From the IMG/VR virus record IMGVR_UViG_3300043399_000721, positions 1-53,592 of that record: a stretch of 53,592 nt of DNA. One strand, given 5' to 3'. Below the pieces are notes generated by a model, which made no database searches, was not told the DNA's origin, and saw only the letters and a list, made by a program, of their open reading frames with translations. Origin of the DNA: a virus. The translations under genes and the position numbers were made by a program. Positions 1 to 6,570 of this stretch are shown here, in pieces (positions within the stretch are counted from its first letter, which is position 1; every line of letters begins with the position of its first letter).

Positions 1-1
1 T

Positions 2-184
2 CATGATTATTCTCGCTTGCCAAAGTATTCCGCATGGGAAATTATTTCCCTACGAAAGATGACTGAATGGAAAATTGAAAAGAAGTATCACAGTACCATC
101 CTCGATTTTCTTGAAGTCTCCTTACCAATCCTTTTCATCTTGATACCAGCGATGGTACTTGGTGATTGGAAAAGAAAAGATTAA
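2..184 (+). CDS. 3' end of a membrane protein gene (partial)
   Basis: The frame is open from the window edge to TAA at 182-184, giving the last 60 residues of a protein whose start lies outside the window. The fragment is charged (Lys/Glu-rich middle) and then has one hydrophobic stretch, roughly LEVSLPILFILIPAMVLG, followed by a short basic tail, so it is probably a C-terminally anchored membrane protein. No family recognised. A hairpin follows directly after the stop, which supports this being a real gene end. Confidence 0.6.
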   Translation, partial: HDYSRLPKYSAWEIISLRKMTEWKIEKKYHSTILDFLEVSLPILFILIPAMVLGDWKRKD

Positions 185-188
185 CACC

Positions 189-217
189 GTCATCAAAATG
201 GGTTTGATGACATTTTC
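189..217 (+). terminator. Candidate intrinsic terminator
   Basis: A perfect 9-bp inverted repeat (gtcatcaaa / tttgatgac, 5-nt loop) is followed by attttc. It sits between the partial first gene and the Shine-Dalgarno of the 266-aa gene. The stem is AT-rich, so termination may be weak. Confidence 0.45.
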
Positions 218-229
218 TAGGAGATATTT

Positions 230-1030
230 ATGGGTAAAAACAAAGAAACAGCTACAGCTCCAGGACTCGCTTCTGAAGTCGTATCAGCTCTCACTGAAGG
301 TCAGAAAGCGATCCTCGGCTCTATGGATGCTGATGGTGTAGCAGAACTTTCAACTATGACAATCGAAGAAGTTCAGCAGACGCTTGACCTCATCGCTTCT
401 CTTGGTTCATCAGCTAATATGGCCGGTGATGTTGAGTTCGTTGACGCTAAGCCTGAGCGCGAAGACATTGCCATCCTCACTGCTGGCTCCGCTGCTCTTC
501 GTGCAGGCACAAAGATTCGCGCTTACCTTCTCGGGACTGTTCACATCTTCTCTAAGTCAATGAAAGAGAACTGGAAAGAGTTCAAGACTGAGAAGCAGCT
601 CTACTTCTACAATTCTTACTACAAGTTCCGTGACATGAACGGCAAAGAGTTTGGTATCTGGGCATCGCCTACTCTTCGCGTACTCGAGAAGATTCCTACT
701 CACGCTTCTACTCCGGCACTCGTTGCTCAAGACCCTCTGGTTGAAATTTCTTACTTCGGTAAGATCGAAGGCAAAGAGCGTCTGAAGCAGGAATTCGGAC
801 TCGAGCTTTCTAAGGGTAATGCGGCCCATGTGTTCACTGTGCGCGTTCCAGCGAACGTCAAAGTTCAGAACTACATCAAAGGTTCCATTAACTCTCTTAA
901 CTCTCCGGTTCCTGTTGAGTCTTCTGCTGATACTTCAGTATCACGCGAAGAAGCTACTCGTCAGAACTACGAGAAGCTCATGGCGCTTCAGGGCGGCGAC
1001 CAGGGCGTAGCAGGTATTCTCGCTCAGTAA
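230..1030 (+). CDS. Hypothetical phage protein, OB-fold-like (possible ssDNA-binding)
   Basis: 266 aa with a good ribosome site (aggag, 5-6 nt before ATG). An acidic, helical N-terminal part (residues 1-75) precedes a beta-rich segment with the run FGIWASPTLR, and then LVEISYFGKIEG. This order resembles the short beta-strand core of phage ssDNA-binding proteins of OB-fold type, but I see no diagnostic motif and the role is an inference. The C-terminus is Ser/Glu-rich and probably flexible, ending GVAGILAQ. Codon use is more GC-rich and regular than in its neighbours, as in highly expressed genes. It is a single-gene unit between two hairpins. Function otherwise unknown. Confidence 0.85.
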   Translation: MGKNKETATAPGLASEVVSALTEGQKAILGSMDADGVAELSTMTIEEVQQTLDLIASLGSSANMAGDVEFVDAKPEREDIAILTAGSAALRAGTKIRAYLLGTVHIFSKSMKENWKEFKTEKQLYFYNSYYKFRDMNGKEFGIWASPTLRVLEKIPTHASTPALVAQDPLVEISYFGKIEGKERLKQEFGLELSKGNAAHVFTVRVPANVKVQNYIKGSINSLNSPVPVESSADTSVSREEATRQNYEKLMALQGGDQGVAGILAQ

Positions 1031-1039
1031 TTGAATTCA

Positions 1040-1070
1040 GGGGAAGGGGCGAATGCCTCTTCCCCTTTAA
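1040..1070 (+). terminator. Intrinsic terminator after the 266-aa gene
   Basis: The stem ggggaag/cttcccc is extended by ggc/gcc around a gaat loop and followed by tttaaataaaaa. It lies 10 nt after the stop codon, as expected of a rho-independent terminator. Confidence 0.75.
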
Positions 1071-1142
1071 ATAAAAATCAACTGTTTACACCTGCACAGT
1101 AAACAAAACAGAAAAGATCAGGGAATAGAGCAGCGGGTATTT

Positions 1143-1151
1143 TGGTATAAT
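1143..1151 (+). promoter_or_regulatory. Candidate extended -10 promoter
   Basis: TGGTATAAT (TGn plus consensus TATAAT at 1146-1151) with no recognisable -35. The expected start point is near 1158, at or next to the GTG of the following gene, so the message could be nearly leaderless. It would drive the operon of small genes from 1158 on. Confidence 0.5.
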
Positions 1152-1157
1152 CAAAGG

Positions 1158-1379
1158 GTGAAAAGAAATTATGAAGTTTTTCTTTCTTATACCGGAGAAA
1201 TCATCATCAAGAACGGTGAATCAATTTTGATTTATCGTTTTGAGGGTGAGGAGCAGCTATGTGCCTTTGCCACTGACGTTGAGCTTCACGACATGCTTTT
1301 GTTTCCCTTAAAGGAAGTTCCGGTAAAAATATGGAAAAGACACAAGAAAAGAATAAAGAAGTTCTTCTCAGAGAACTAG
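1158..1379 (+). CDS. Small hypothetical protein, basic C-terminus
   Basis: 73 aa starting at GTG 1158. An N-terminal beta-rich part (YEVFLSYTGEIIIKNG) is followed by a strongly basic tail (KRHKKRIKKFF). No family recognised. There is no clear Shine-Dalgarno at usable distance, and a consensus -10 ends 6 nt upstream, so a leaderless start is possible. It is the first gene of a compact operon and overlaps the next gene by 49 nt in another frame, more than usual. Confidence 0.6.
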   Translation: MKRNYEVFLSYTGEIIIKNGESILIYRFEGEEQLCAFATDVELHDMLLFPLKEVPVKIWKRHKKRIKKFFSEN

Positions 1380-1561
1380 CCTCTCACCCAGCTACTGCTC
1401 TTTCATTTATGAGGACGATGTTTTCGGCCTTGGAAATGTGTCATGAAGTTTTATATGATCTGACTTGGGAGAGGGGCGGAAAGCTTGATCCGATACAAGA
1501 AGAGTACGTCGTTAAATTAAACAGAATTGTAAGTGAAATTTTAGAAAAGCAGGAGGATTAG
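1331..1561 (+). CDS. Small hypothetical helical protein
   Basis: 76 aa, predicted mostly helical by composition, with charged ends. The start at 1331 has its purine-rich ribosome site (ggaag) about 12 nt upstream, which is far. A later start at 1409 (ATG AGG) would avoid the overlap with the preceding gene, so the N-terminus is uncertain. It ends one base before the next start (1563), within whose ribosome site (aggagg) its last codons lie. Function unknown. Confidence 0.6.
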   Translation: MEKTQEKNKEVLLRELASHPATALSFMRTMFSALEMCHEVLYDLTWERGGKLDPIQEEYVVKLNRIVSEILEKQED

Positions 1562-1562
1562 T

Positions 1563-2039
1563 ATGGATAGCAATATGAGAATTATCGAGAAGAGTAGGGA
1601 TATCTCAAGAAAATTAAGGTCTGCCACTGACATGACGCAAGCATCCACCATTTATGTTTCTTACTATGTGGCCGACAATGAATTGAAGTGGACGATCAGG
1701 CTCAACGGGATCGACAATAGAGTCAATGGTATTTCCCTAGGGGTGTGCTTTATGACTATTAAAGATGTTATGGCCAATCACAAGCTGTTATCCAAAAAGT
1801 CACTCGGCGTTCGCTGGCCTGGTATCCACGGATTAAACTCTTTGACAAAATTCATTGAAGGAGAGGTTTCTTCAAACTGGAAGGCCACAAATGAAGGCAT
1901 CATCGAAGTGGCAAAGAAATGGGAAGACAGGATTCGGACTCGTCTTAAAGATGAGGGCCAGATCAAAAATATTATTTTTAAGCCAGAAAACGCATTTCAA
2001 CCATTAACAGAAGGAGAGGTCCGTGAGTCACTTTTTTGA
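1563..2039 (+). CDS. Hypothetical protein
   Basis: 158 aa with a strong ribosome site (aggagg). A mixed alpha/beta protein with no transmembrane segment, signal peptide or motif I recognise. It overlaps the next gene by 17 nt, so the two are probably translationally coupled. Role unknown. Confidence 0.75.
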   Translation: MDSNMRIIEKSRDISRKLRSATDMTQASTIYVSYYVADNELKWTIRLNGIDNRVNGISLGVCFMTIKDVMANHKLLSKKSLGVRWPGIHGLNSLTKFIEGEVSSNWKATNEGIIEVAKKWEDRIRTRLKDEGQIKNIIFKPENAFQPLTEGEVRESLF

Positions 2040-2460
2040 TAAAGAATTTTGGATAGACGTATGGATTTGTCTTTCCGCTATGAGGAATGAGCTTCTGATA
2101 AACCTTATTGTCTCTATTTATATCTCCGTCGTAGCAAATCCATTTGCAGGCCTTGCCGTCGGAGTTTATATGAATTTGATGATTATCAATTTTGGTATTC
2201 ACAAGCTCCAGATCAACCAACTGGATACTCTCTCCAAGAAAGACAAGAACCTTAGACTTCTTTGCACTAAGATTCTTGATTCTATCCATGACGGAGTATC
2301 TGCGGCGCTGAAGAACCTTTCCACTAACCCTCAGGCCACAGAAACTTTTTTGATTATTATAAAAGAAAACCTGAACACTGTTCTTCATCAGATCAAGCTG
2401 GCAGAAAACGGTGTGACAAAAGAGGATTTCAAAAAGTTTACAGAAGAGAATAGCTTATGA
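2023..2460 (+). CDS. Putative membrane protein
   Basis: 145 aa, start GTG 2023 preceded by aaggagagg. Residues about 24-60 form a long hydrophobic region (LLINLIVSIYISVVANPF, then a second half), probably two close membrane passes. The rest is a soluble helical domain of about 80 residues. It ends with an ATGA overlap into the next membrane-protein gene. No family recognised. Confidence 0.7.
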   Translation: MSHFFDKEFWIDVWICLSAMRNELLINLIVSIYISVVANPFAGLAVGVYMNLMIINFGIHKLQINQLDTLSKKDKNLRLLCTKILDSIHDGVSAALKNLSTNPQATETFLIIIKENLNTVLHQIKLAENGVTKEDFKKFTEENSL

Positions 2461-2648
2461 TGTTTCAGGATATTCTTCAGCTAGTGATCTTCTTCTTTTC
2501 TCTTCTCTTGGTGGTTGCCGCAGTAATGATGGCCATACTTGGGATGGTCAATCGGAATCTCCTGATGTCGCTCATAACAGTGGCGCTGGTATGTGTCATT
2601 ATTTGGCTGCAAAGGATTTCTGCCTACCTAGATGGTGTGTCAAGATGA
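2457..2648 (+). CDS. Small two-helix membrane protein
   Basis: 63 aa with two hydrophobic helices (residues about 8-28 and 33-52) separated by a short basic turn (MVNRN), and almost nothing outside the membrane. ATGA overlaps link it to both neighbours. Size and topology are holin-like, but there is no lysis gene nearby in this arm, so I leave the function open. Confidence 0.65.
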   Translation: MMFQDILQLVIFFFSLLLVVAAVMMAILGMVNRNLLMSLITVALVCVIIWLQRISAYLDGVSR

Positions 2649-2935
2649 GGACTAACAAGTGTGGCGTCACAGAGGTAGCGCATTTGAGAACCGACAAAGA
2701 GAAGTACGACCAGGGCTGGGACAGAATCTTTGGCCAGAGGAGTAAGAGTGAAGAAATCGTTATTGAAGCTGAAAATCCTTCCCATGAGGAGGATCAACGA
2801 ATTAAAGAGCTTGCCCGGAGATCTTATCAGTCGTTGGATTGTGGGCAAGATACTGAAGGCTTTCCGGAATCATCAAGCTACGTTTACGGCTTCATGGAAG
2901 GTTACAAAAAGGCCCTTGCCGAACAAAGAAAGTGA
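2645..2935 (+). CDS. Hypothetical soluble protein
   Basis: 96 aa from ATG 2645, which overlaps the previous stop (ATGA). A longer reading from 2591 would lie on top of the preceding gene and is less likely. Charged, with DKEKYDQGWDRIFG near the start and a helical C-terminus (GFMEGYKKALAEQRK). No recognised family. Confidence 0.7.
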   Translation: MRTNKCGVTEVAHLRTDKEKYDQGWDRIFGQRSKSEEIVIEAENPSHEEDQRIKELARRSYQSLDCGQDTEGFPESSSYVYGFMEGYKKALAEQRK

Positions 2936-2975
2936 GTAGTAAGTTTATATCCATCAAATAACCAAGGAGTAGATT

Positions 2976-3080
2976 ATGAATGGAATCGGATCAGTTTGTA
3001 TTAAAAAAGAAACAATTTTTATTATGATCGATGGTCAGCAAGTACCAGCTCAATGTGCTTGCGCCAAATGTGAGAAATAA
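2976..3080 (+). CDS. 34-aa protein with Cys cluster
   Basis: ATG 2976 is preceded by aaggagtag, a near-ideal ribosome site, and reads 34 codons to TAA. The C-terminal half carries QCACAKCEK (CxCxxC), which could bind a metal. The stop is followed after one base by the next gene's ATG, so it fits the operon pattern. Short length keeps confidence moderate. Confidence 0.55.
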   Translation: MNGIGSVCIKKETIFIMIDGQQVPAQCACAKCEK

Positions 3081-3081
3081 T

Positions 3082-3258
3082 ATGCTTATTCAATTTACGA
3101 TTGGCCTGGGGTTGTTGGAGTTTGCTTGTCATTTTGCAGCGGCGCTTTGTTATATGTGGATAGGCTTCGTGCTTAAAAATGACGACATTTCTCCCTTCTT
3201 GTTTGCGTCTGTTTTTGTTGCGGCGATTGTGCTCAATATTATCGGAGCAAGCTTATGA
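3082..3258 (+). CDS. Small two-helix membrane protein
   Basis: 58 aa if started at ATG 3082, one base after the preceding small gene's stop. An upstream in-frame ATG at 3031 would overlap that gene and adds a polar leader. Two hydrophobic segments (about residues 4-27 and 35-57) flank the polar turn LKNDDISP. Ends with an ATGA overlap. Function unknown. Confidence 0.6.
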   Translation: MLIQFTIGLGLLEFACHFAAALCYMWIGFVLKNDDISPFLFASVFVAAIVLNIIGASL

Positions 3259-3491
3259 GCTGTCAGACTTCTAAGAATGTTCAGATTTGCCTTTTCCTTT
3301 GCTCTATGTCTTTTCTGTCAGGCATATACTTTGGGACTCAAGTGACTCTTGATCGCTTTCAGGATGAAAAAGCTCATAATGCAAAGATTCTGGAGAACTG
3401 CGTTCAGGTTATGACAGGTACTATTCCAAAACATCTTGATTTTTCTAAAAAGAAGAAGAAGAAGAAAGATGTGAAGATCGCAAAAAATTAA
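3255..3491 (+). CDS. Small membrane-anchored protein with poly-Lys tail
   Basis: 78 aa. The N-terminus has a hydrophobic stretch (CLFLCSMSFLSGIYFG), which could be an anchor or signal. A helical middle follows, and a run of seven lysines near the end. Its TAA (3489-3491) is also the last three bases of the 8-bp sequence duplicated at 41491-41498, so the mobile unit inserted exactly behind this gene without breaking it. In the uninterrupted genome the next gene would be the secreted protein now at 41513. Confidence 0.65.
   Translation: MSCQTSKNVQICLFLCSMSFLSGIYFGTQVTLDRFQDEKAHNAKILENCVQVMTGTIPKHLDFSKKKKKKKDVKIAKN
3484..3491. repeat. Left copy of 8-bp target-site duplication (aaaattaa)
   Basis: The 8 bp directly before repeat 1 are identical to the 8 bp directly after repeat 2 (41491-41498). 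Eight bases is the duplication length known for IS1595-family elements. The sequence is low-complexity, so chance identity is possible, but it abuts both repeat boundaries exactly. Confidence 0.8.
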
Positions 3492-3521
3492 GAGGAATAT
3501 TCTGGGTGTTGGGTTCTTTAA
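3492..3521 (+). pseudogene. 3' remnant (10 codons incl. stop) of the inner-phage 65-aa gene
   Basis: Reads EEYSGCWVL and stop, exactly the end of the intact gene at 38737-38934. In copy 1 the coding sequence upstream is missing and replaced by the outer-genome operon. This polarises the transfer: the repeat comes from the inner phage. Confidence 0.85.
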
Positions 3522-3539
3522 AGACCGATAAATAAATTT

Positions 3540-4262
3540 ATGAGGCACGAGATGGAGCATTGCAGTTGCTACGAGTATGGGTTTAATCTGTCACACATGG
3601 AGGCTAATCATGTTTCATGCGCTGACTGTGGTCGAATTGTTTACCGCAAATTGAACGCACTCTTTGTTGAGAAAGAAGGGGTTTATTCAAACCTCCCAAT
3701 GGTTGAAGCATGGGACATTGAAAGAAACGCAATGAATTGCAGGAATGAACTTCCCGCTGTTGCTCATCCCCCTTGTGAAAGATGGGGGCGGTACTGGTTC
3801 GGTGGCCCATCGGTAAAAGAACGGAAGAAACTTGGAGATGATGCCGGATGTTTTGCTTTTGCTCTCTGGTACGTTCGCACCTATGGCGGAATTTTAGAGC
3901 ATCCTGAAGCGTCTCATGCGTTTAAGTTTTTCGGTCTTCCGTTACCAGAAAGAAAAGGTGGATGGAGCTCGCCGGATATTTATGGCGGCCGTTCTTGTTG
4001 TGTTGAACAGGGGCACTATGGGCACCCGGCAAGAAAAGCTACTTGGCTTTATGCCGTGAAGACAGATTACCCGGACCTAATTTGGGGGCCATGCGAAGGA
4101 AAGATGAGAATGGACGAAGGTTTTCACTCAAAGGAGCAGGCCAAGGAAATGAGAGCTCGCCCTGACTATGTTCCGGTTAAAAGATTATCGGCATACGAGA
4201 GACTGGCAACACCAGTCGATTTCAGAGACTTACTAATTAATATTGCAAGAACGGCAAGGTAA
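3540..4262 (+). CDS. Phage protein with zinc-ribbon-like N-terminus and HPPC/EHP motifs (methyltransferase-like?), copy 1
   Basis: 240 aa. It matches, from memory, a phage protein family of unknown function with the run VAHPPCERWGRY (here 74-85), then GGILEHPEASHA (116-127), GGW, CCVEQGHYGH (153-162) and ARKATWLY. The PPC and EHP elements resemble motifs IV (PC) and VI (ENV) of cytosine methyltransferases, but there is no full SAM-binding motif I, so activity is doubtful. Residues 8-30 hold CxC and CxxC pairs that could form a zinc ribbon. The start may be ATG 3552 rather than 3540, because gagg lies 8 nt before 3552. It lies inside the repeat but outside the IS inverted ends. Confidence 0.85.
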   Translation: MRHEMEHCSCYEYGFNLSHMEANHVSCADCGRIVYRKLNALFVEKEGVYSNLPMVEAWDIERNAMNCRNELPAVAHPPCERWGRYWFGGPSVKERKKLGDDAGCFAFALWYVRTYGGILEHPEASHAFKFFGLPLPERKGGWSSPDIYGGRSCCVEQGHYGHPARKATWLYAVKTDYPDLIWGPCEGKMRMDEGFHSKEQAKEMRARPDYVPVKRLSAYERLATPVDFRDLLINIARTAR

Positions 4263-4271
4263 ATAATCTTA

Positions 4272-4295
4272 GGTAACTATCCCTTGACGACAAGT
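4272..4295 (+). repeat. Left terminal inverted repeat of the IS
   Basis: Starts GGTAACTATCCCTT. Matches the reverse complement of 6054-6077 at 20 of 24 positions; mismatches are at positions 6 and 15-17. The second copy is at 39685-39708. Confidence 0.85.
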
Positions 4296-4312
4296 AGGAA
4301 TTAGTTTATACT
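4284..4312 (+). promoter_or_regulatory. Promoter in the left IS end
   Basis: TTGACG (4284-4289), a 17-bp spacer and TATACT (4307-4312), with the expected start near 4319, just ahead of the ribosome site (agaggtag) of the methyltransferase gene. The -35 box lies in the inverted repeat, so transposase bound to the end could repress its own operon (inference). Confidence 0.75.
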
Positions 4313-4331
4313 GATTACAGAGAGGTAGAGT

Positions 4332-5144
4332 ATGCGAATTTTAAGTCTTTTTGATGGAATATCTTGTGGGCAAATAGCCTTAAACAAAGCCGGAATTTCA
4401 AATTATGACTATCTGGCTTCGGAAATAAATCCTTATGCTATTAAAGTTACACAGCATAATTTTCCAAAAACTATACAGCTTGGAGATGTAACCAAGATTA
4501 AAGGGACGGAATTAGGTAAAGTTGATTTATTGATTGGTGGAAGTCCTTGCCAAGGGTTTAGCTTTGCTGGGAATCAACTTAACTTTGAGGACGAAAGGTC
4601 TAAATTATTCTTTGAATACGTTCGACTTCTTGAGGAGACAAGCCCTAAATATTTTCTTTTAGAGAATGTTAAAATGATTAGGGAGAGCGAAGACATAATA
4701 ACTAAAATGTTGGGCGTTAAGCCTATTAAAATAAATAGTTCTCTTGTATCTGCACAAAACAGAGAGAGGCTGTATTGGACTAACTTACCCCATCCTACAA
4801 TTCAGGACAGAGGATTGGTTTTAAAGGATGTTTACGAACCTATTTCTGGCACCCCGTTAAGTGATACAACCGCTTCCAGACCTAGAACTATTCGTAATTA
4901 TAGGGGGTTAAATCAAAAATCTTCTTGTCTCTTGGCTACTATGTATAAGCTCAGTCAGAGTAATGGAATGACGGTCATTCAAGACAATGGAAAGTTACGC
5001 TGTATTACCCCCTTAGAGTGTGAAAGACTTCAAACCGTTCCTGATAACTATACTTCAATACTATCCAATACTAGAAGATACGAAGTGTTAGGTAATGGTT
5101 GGACAGTTGACGTTATAGTTGAATTTTTTAAGGGGTTGGCATGA
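4332..5144 (+). CDS. C5 cytosine DNA methyltransferase (transposon passenger), copy 1
   Basis: 270 aa, complete. Would transfer a methyl group from SAM to cytosine C5 in DNA. Motif I is LFDGISCGQ (6-14), motif IV GGSPCQGFSFAG (69-80) with catalytic C73, motif VI ENV (111-113), motif VIII QNRERLYW (142-149), motif IX RCITPLECERLQ (223-234), motif X GNGWTVDVI (254-262). The target-recognition region (about 150-220) is short, as in compact phage-type enzymes. No restriction endonuclease partner is present, so it may act as an orphan enzyme that protects DNA or affects transposition through methylation of the ends. It overlaps the transposase start by 4 nt. Confidence 0.95.
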   Translation: MRILSLFDGISCGQIALNKAGISNYDYLASEINPYAIKVTQHNFPKTIQLGDVTKIKGTELGKVDLLIGGSPCQGFSFAGNQLNFEDERSKLFFEYVRLLEETSPKYFLLENVKMIRESEDIITKMLGVKPIKINSSLVSAQNRERLYWTNLPHPTIQDRGLVLKDVYEPISGTPLSDTTASRPRTIRNYRGLNQKSSCLLATMYKLSQSNGMTVIQDNGKLRCITPLECERLQTVPDNYTSILSNTRRYEVLGNGWTVDVIVEFFKGLA

Positions 5145-6022
5145 GGTACACTATCAAAAATTTCATCAAAGACTTTCCAGACGATAAGACTTGCCTAGCC
5201 TTCATCTTTAAAAACCGTTACCCAAATGGACTAACTTGCCCTAAATGTGAAAAGACTTCATTTCATCCGGTCGAAGGTCGTAAGTCCTATGCTTGTTCAT
5301 GCGGTTATCAAACCTATCCGACTGAAGGAACTATCTTTCATAAATCACCTACGCCATTAACTCTTTGGTTTCATGCTATTTTCCTCATGTCTCAATCCAA
5401 AAATGGGGTAGCCGCTAAGGAATTAGAAAGACAGCTTGGAGTCACATATAAAACGGCTTGGAGAATGGCGAAACAAATTCGGATGCTTATGGGACAAAAT
5501 CCAGACCCATTAGGCGGTAATGAAATCATTGAAGCCGATGAAGCGTATATTGGCGGTGTTCGCAAGGGTAAACGAGGGAGAGGTGCCGCTGGTAAAACTC
5601 CTGTATTTGGAGTTGTTGAAAGGCAAGGTGAAATCAAAACTCAAGTAGTTAAAGACGTTAGGCAAGCGACAATTATTCCATTGTTTTCAAACATGGTGCC
5701 AGCACAAGCCGTTATTGTTACGGATGAATCAAGCATCTATAACAAGGTAACTAAACTAGGGCATTTGCACGAAACTATTAACCATGGAAACGGTCAGTAC
5801 GGTCGAGGAGATGTTCACACCAATACTATTGAAGGCTTTTGGTCACAGTTTAAGCGTTCGGTTCACGGGACTTTCCACGCTGTTTCACCGAAGTATTTGC
5901 AGTCTTACCTTGACGAGTTTTCTTTTCGCTACAACCATCGGAAGTCTTCGCAGTCTTTGCCTGTTTTGATGTTTTCAAGGGTTGGGACGCTTTTACCAAA
6001 AGACGAAAAAATTGCTTCATAA
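5141..6022 (+). CDS. IS1595-family transposase, copy 1
   Basis: 293 aa. An N-terminal zinc ribbon (CPKC at 33-36, CSC at 52-54) is followed by a helix-turn-helix region (about 85-115) and an ISXO2-like DDE catalytic domain: IEADEAYIGG (D133), VIVTDESS (D195), HTNTIEGFW (N228/E231) with FKRS shortly after. Length and order are those of the family. It starts within the methyltransferase stop (ATGA), so translation is coupled. Both copies are intact and identical, so mobility is plausible. Confidence 0.95.
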   Translation: MRYTIKNFIKDFPDDKTCLAFIFKNRYPNGLTCPKCEKTSFHPVEGRKSYACSCGYQTYPTEGTIFHKSPTPLTLWFHAIFLMSQSKNGVAAKELERQLGVTYKTAWRMAKQIRMLMGQNPDPLGGNEIIEADEAYIGGVRKGKRGRGAAGKTPVFGVVERQGEIKTQVVKDVRQATIIPLFSNMVPAQAVIVTDESSIYNKVTKLGHLHETINHGNGQYGRGDVHTNTIEGFWSQFKRSVHGTFHAVSPKYLQSYLDEFSFRYNHRKSSQSLPVLMFSRVGTLLPKDEKIAS

Positions 6023-6033
6023 GGATTTTTAAT

Positions 6034-6249
6034 ATGAATACGAAGGATGGTCAACTTGTCACTAAGGGATACTTACCTAAAGTTATGCGGGCAAGAAGCT
6101 ATGAGACCGGCTTATGTTATAACCATCTGCAAAGAAGCACTAAAAGAAGTGGAATAAGCGCGTCCGGTAAGCTCCATTCGGGATTTGGAATCGCTGACAG
6201 ACCGATTGTGCAACGTCTGTCTTCCATAATTATTCAATATACTGCATAA
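6034..6249 (+). other. Outward-reading ORF starting inside the IS right end (chimeric here)
   Basis: ATG 6034 is preceded by aaggattttt and reads 14 codons of IS sequence (MNTKDGQLVTKGYL) without stop through the inverted repeat, then 57 codons of flanking phage DNA that do not look protein-like. In copy 2 the same ATG reads in frame into a secreted-protein gene. Either a small IS-encoded leader or a chance frame; I do not call it a functional gene here. Confidence 0.35.
6054..6077 (-). repeat. Right terminal inverted repeat of the IS
   Basis: Read inward on the minus strand it starts GGTAAGTATCCCTT. It ends exactly where the two 2.6-kb repeats stop matching, as expected of a transposon end. 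The second copy is at 41467-41490. Confidence 0.85.
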
Positions 6250-6291
6250 TTAATCACAGAAAACATTCACAATACTCGATAAGAACTACCG
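6078..6291 (+). other. Junction region between IS and HNH gene
   Basis: About 210 bp without a convincing gene. An 18-codon frame from ATG 6101 (MRPAYVITICKEALKEVE) ends at 6157 and could be a tiny gene or the tail of something broken by the IS. A 7-bp inverted repeat (gacagac 6196-6202 / gtctgtc 6215-6221) is followed by ttccataatt and could be a weak terminator. This DNA would follow the 240-aa gene in the IS-free inner phage. Confidence 0.4.
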
Positions 6292-6570
6292 CTGAAAAAC
6301 TTTCAATCTGAACTCCCCTGTACCGTTTGTGGACTCTCTCTTCCCGGGATGGTTGCCTACCATCACGTCTACACTCGCAAGGCTTACCCTGAGCACACTG
6401 AGGAGAACTGGAACTTAATGCCCCTGTGCTCGCATCATCACGTTGAAACGCACCGGATCGGGACAGTCTCATTCTCTCGGAAGTATCCGCAAGCGCACAA
6501 CTGGCTGATAAGGAAAGGATGGGAGTTGCACTCCGGGAAATGGATTTATCCGCATCCGGGATCGGAATAA
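6292..6570 (+). CDS. HNH endonuclease, start codon uncertain
   Basis: The frame is open from 6283. It contains PCTVCG and then YHHVYTRKAYPEHTE and the core NLMPLCSHHHVETHRIG, a metal-binding HNH fold with paired cysteines. Typical of nucleases next to phage terminase genes, which take part in packaging-associated cleavage. The only ATG in frame (6349) would remove the CxxC, and no ATG, GTG or TTG exists between 6283 and it. CTG 6292 (LKNFQSELP) is the natural-looking beginning, so either CTG is used or a start was mutated. A start from 6349 gives 73 aa. Confidence 0.65.
   Translation: MKNFQSELPCTVCGLSLPGMVAYHHVYTRKAYPEHTEENWNLMPLCSHHHVETHRIGTVSFSRKYPQAHNWLIRKGWELHSGKWIYPHPGSE

Larger units (their letters stand above)
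3492..6077 (+). repeat. 2,586-bp direct repeat, copy 1
   Basis: Identical, as far as I can read, to 38905-41490 (constant offset 35,413). It contains the last 10 codons of an inner-phage gene, the 240-aa HPPC protein gene, and a complete IS1595-family element with a methyltransferase passenger. Sequences diverge at once outside 3492 and 6077. Lack of differences means very recent duplication or an assembly join through a shared element. Confidence 0.95.
4272..6077 (+). mobile_element. IS1595-family element with C5-methyltransferase passenger, copy 1
   Basis: 1,806 bp bounded by imperfect inverted ends. From each outer edge inward they read GGTAAnTATCCCTT and then GACAAGT, with 20 of the first 24 positions equal. 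It contains a methyltransferase gene and a transposase gene overlapping by ATGA, and a promoter in the left end. Flanking 8-mers of the inner-phage site (taatctta at 4264-4271, taaagtta at 6078-6085) agree at 6 of 8 positions, so an old or altered duplication is possible but unproven. Confidence 0.85.

Noticed and set aside
3440-3470. Poly-lysine run as a sequencing artefact
   Set aside because: The aag repeat keeps frame to a stop that coincides with a sensible operon junction, so I keep it as coding.
4264-6085. Perfect target duplication around the IS in the inner phage
   Set aside because: Flanks taatctta and taaagtta match at only 6 of 8 positions, which can occur by chance in AT-rich DNA.
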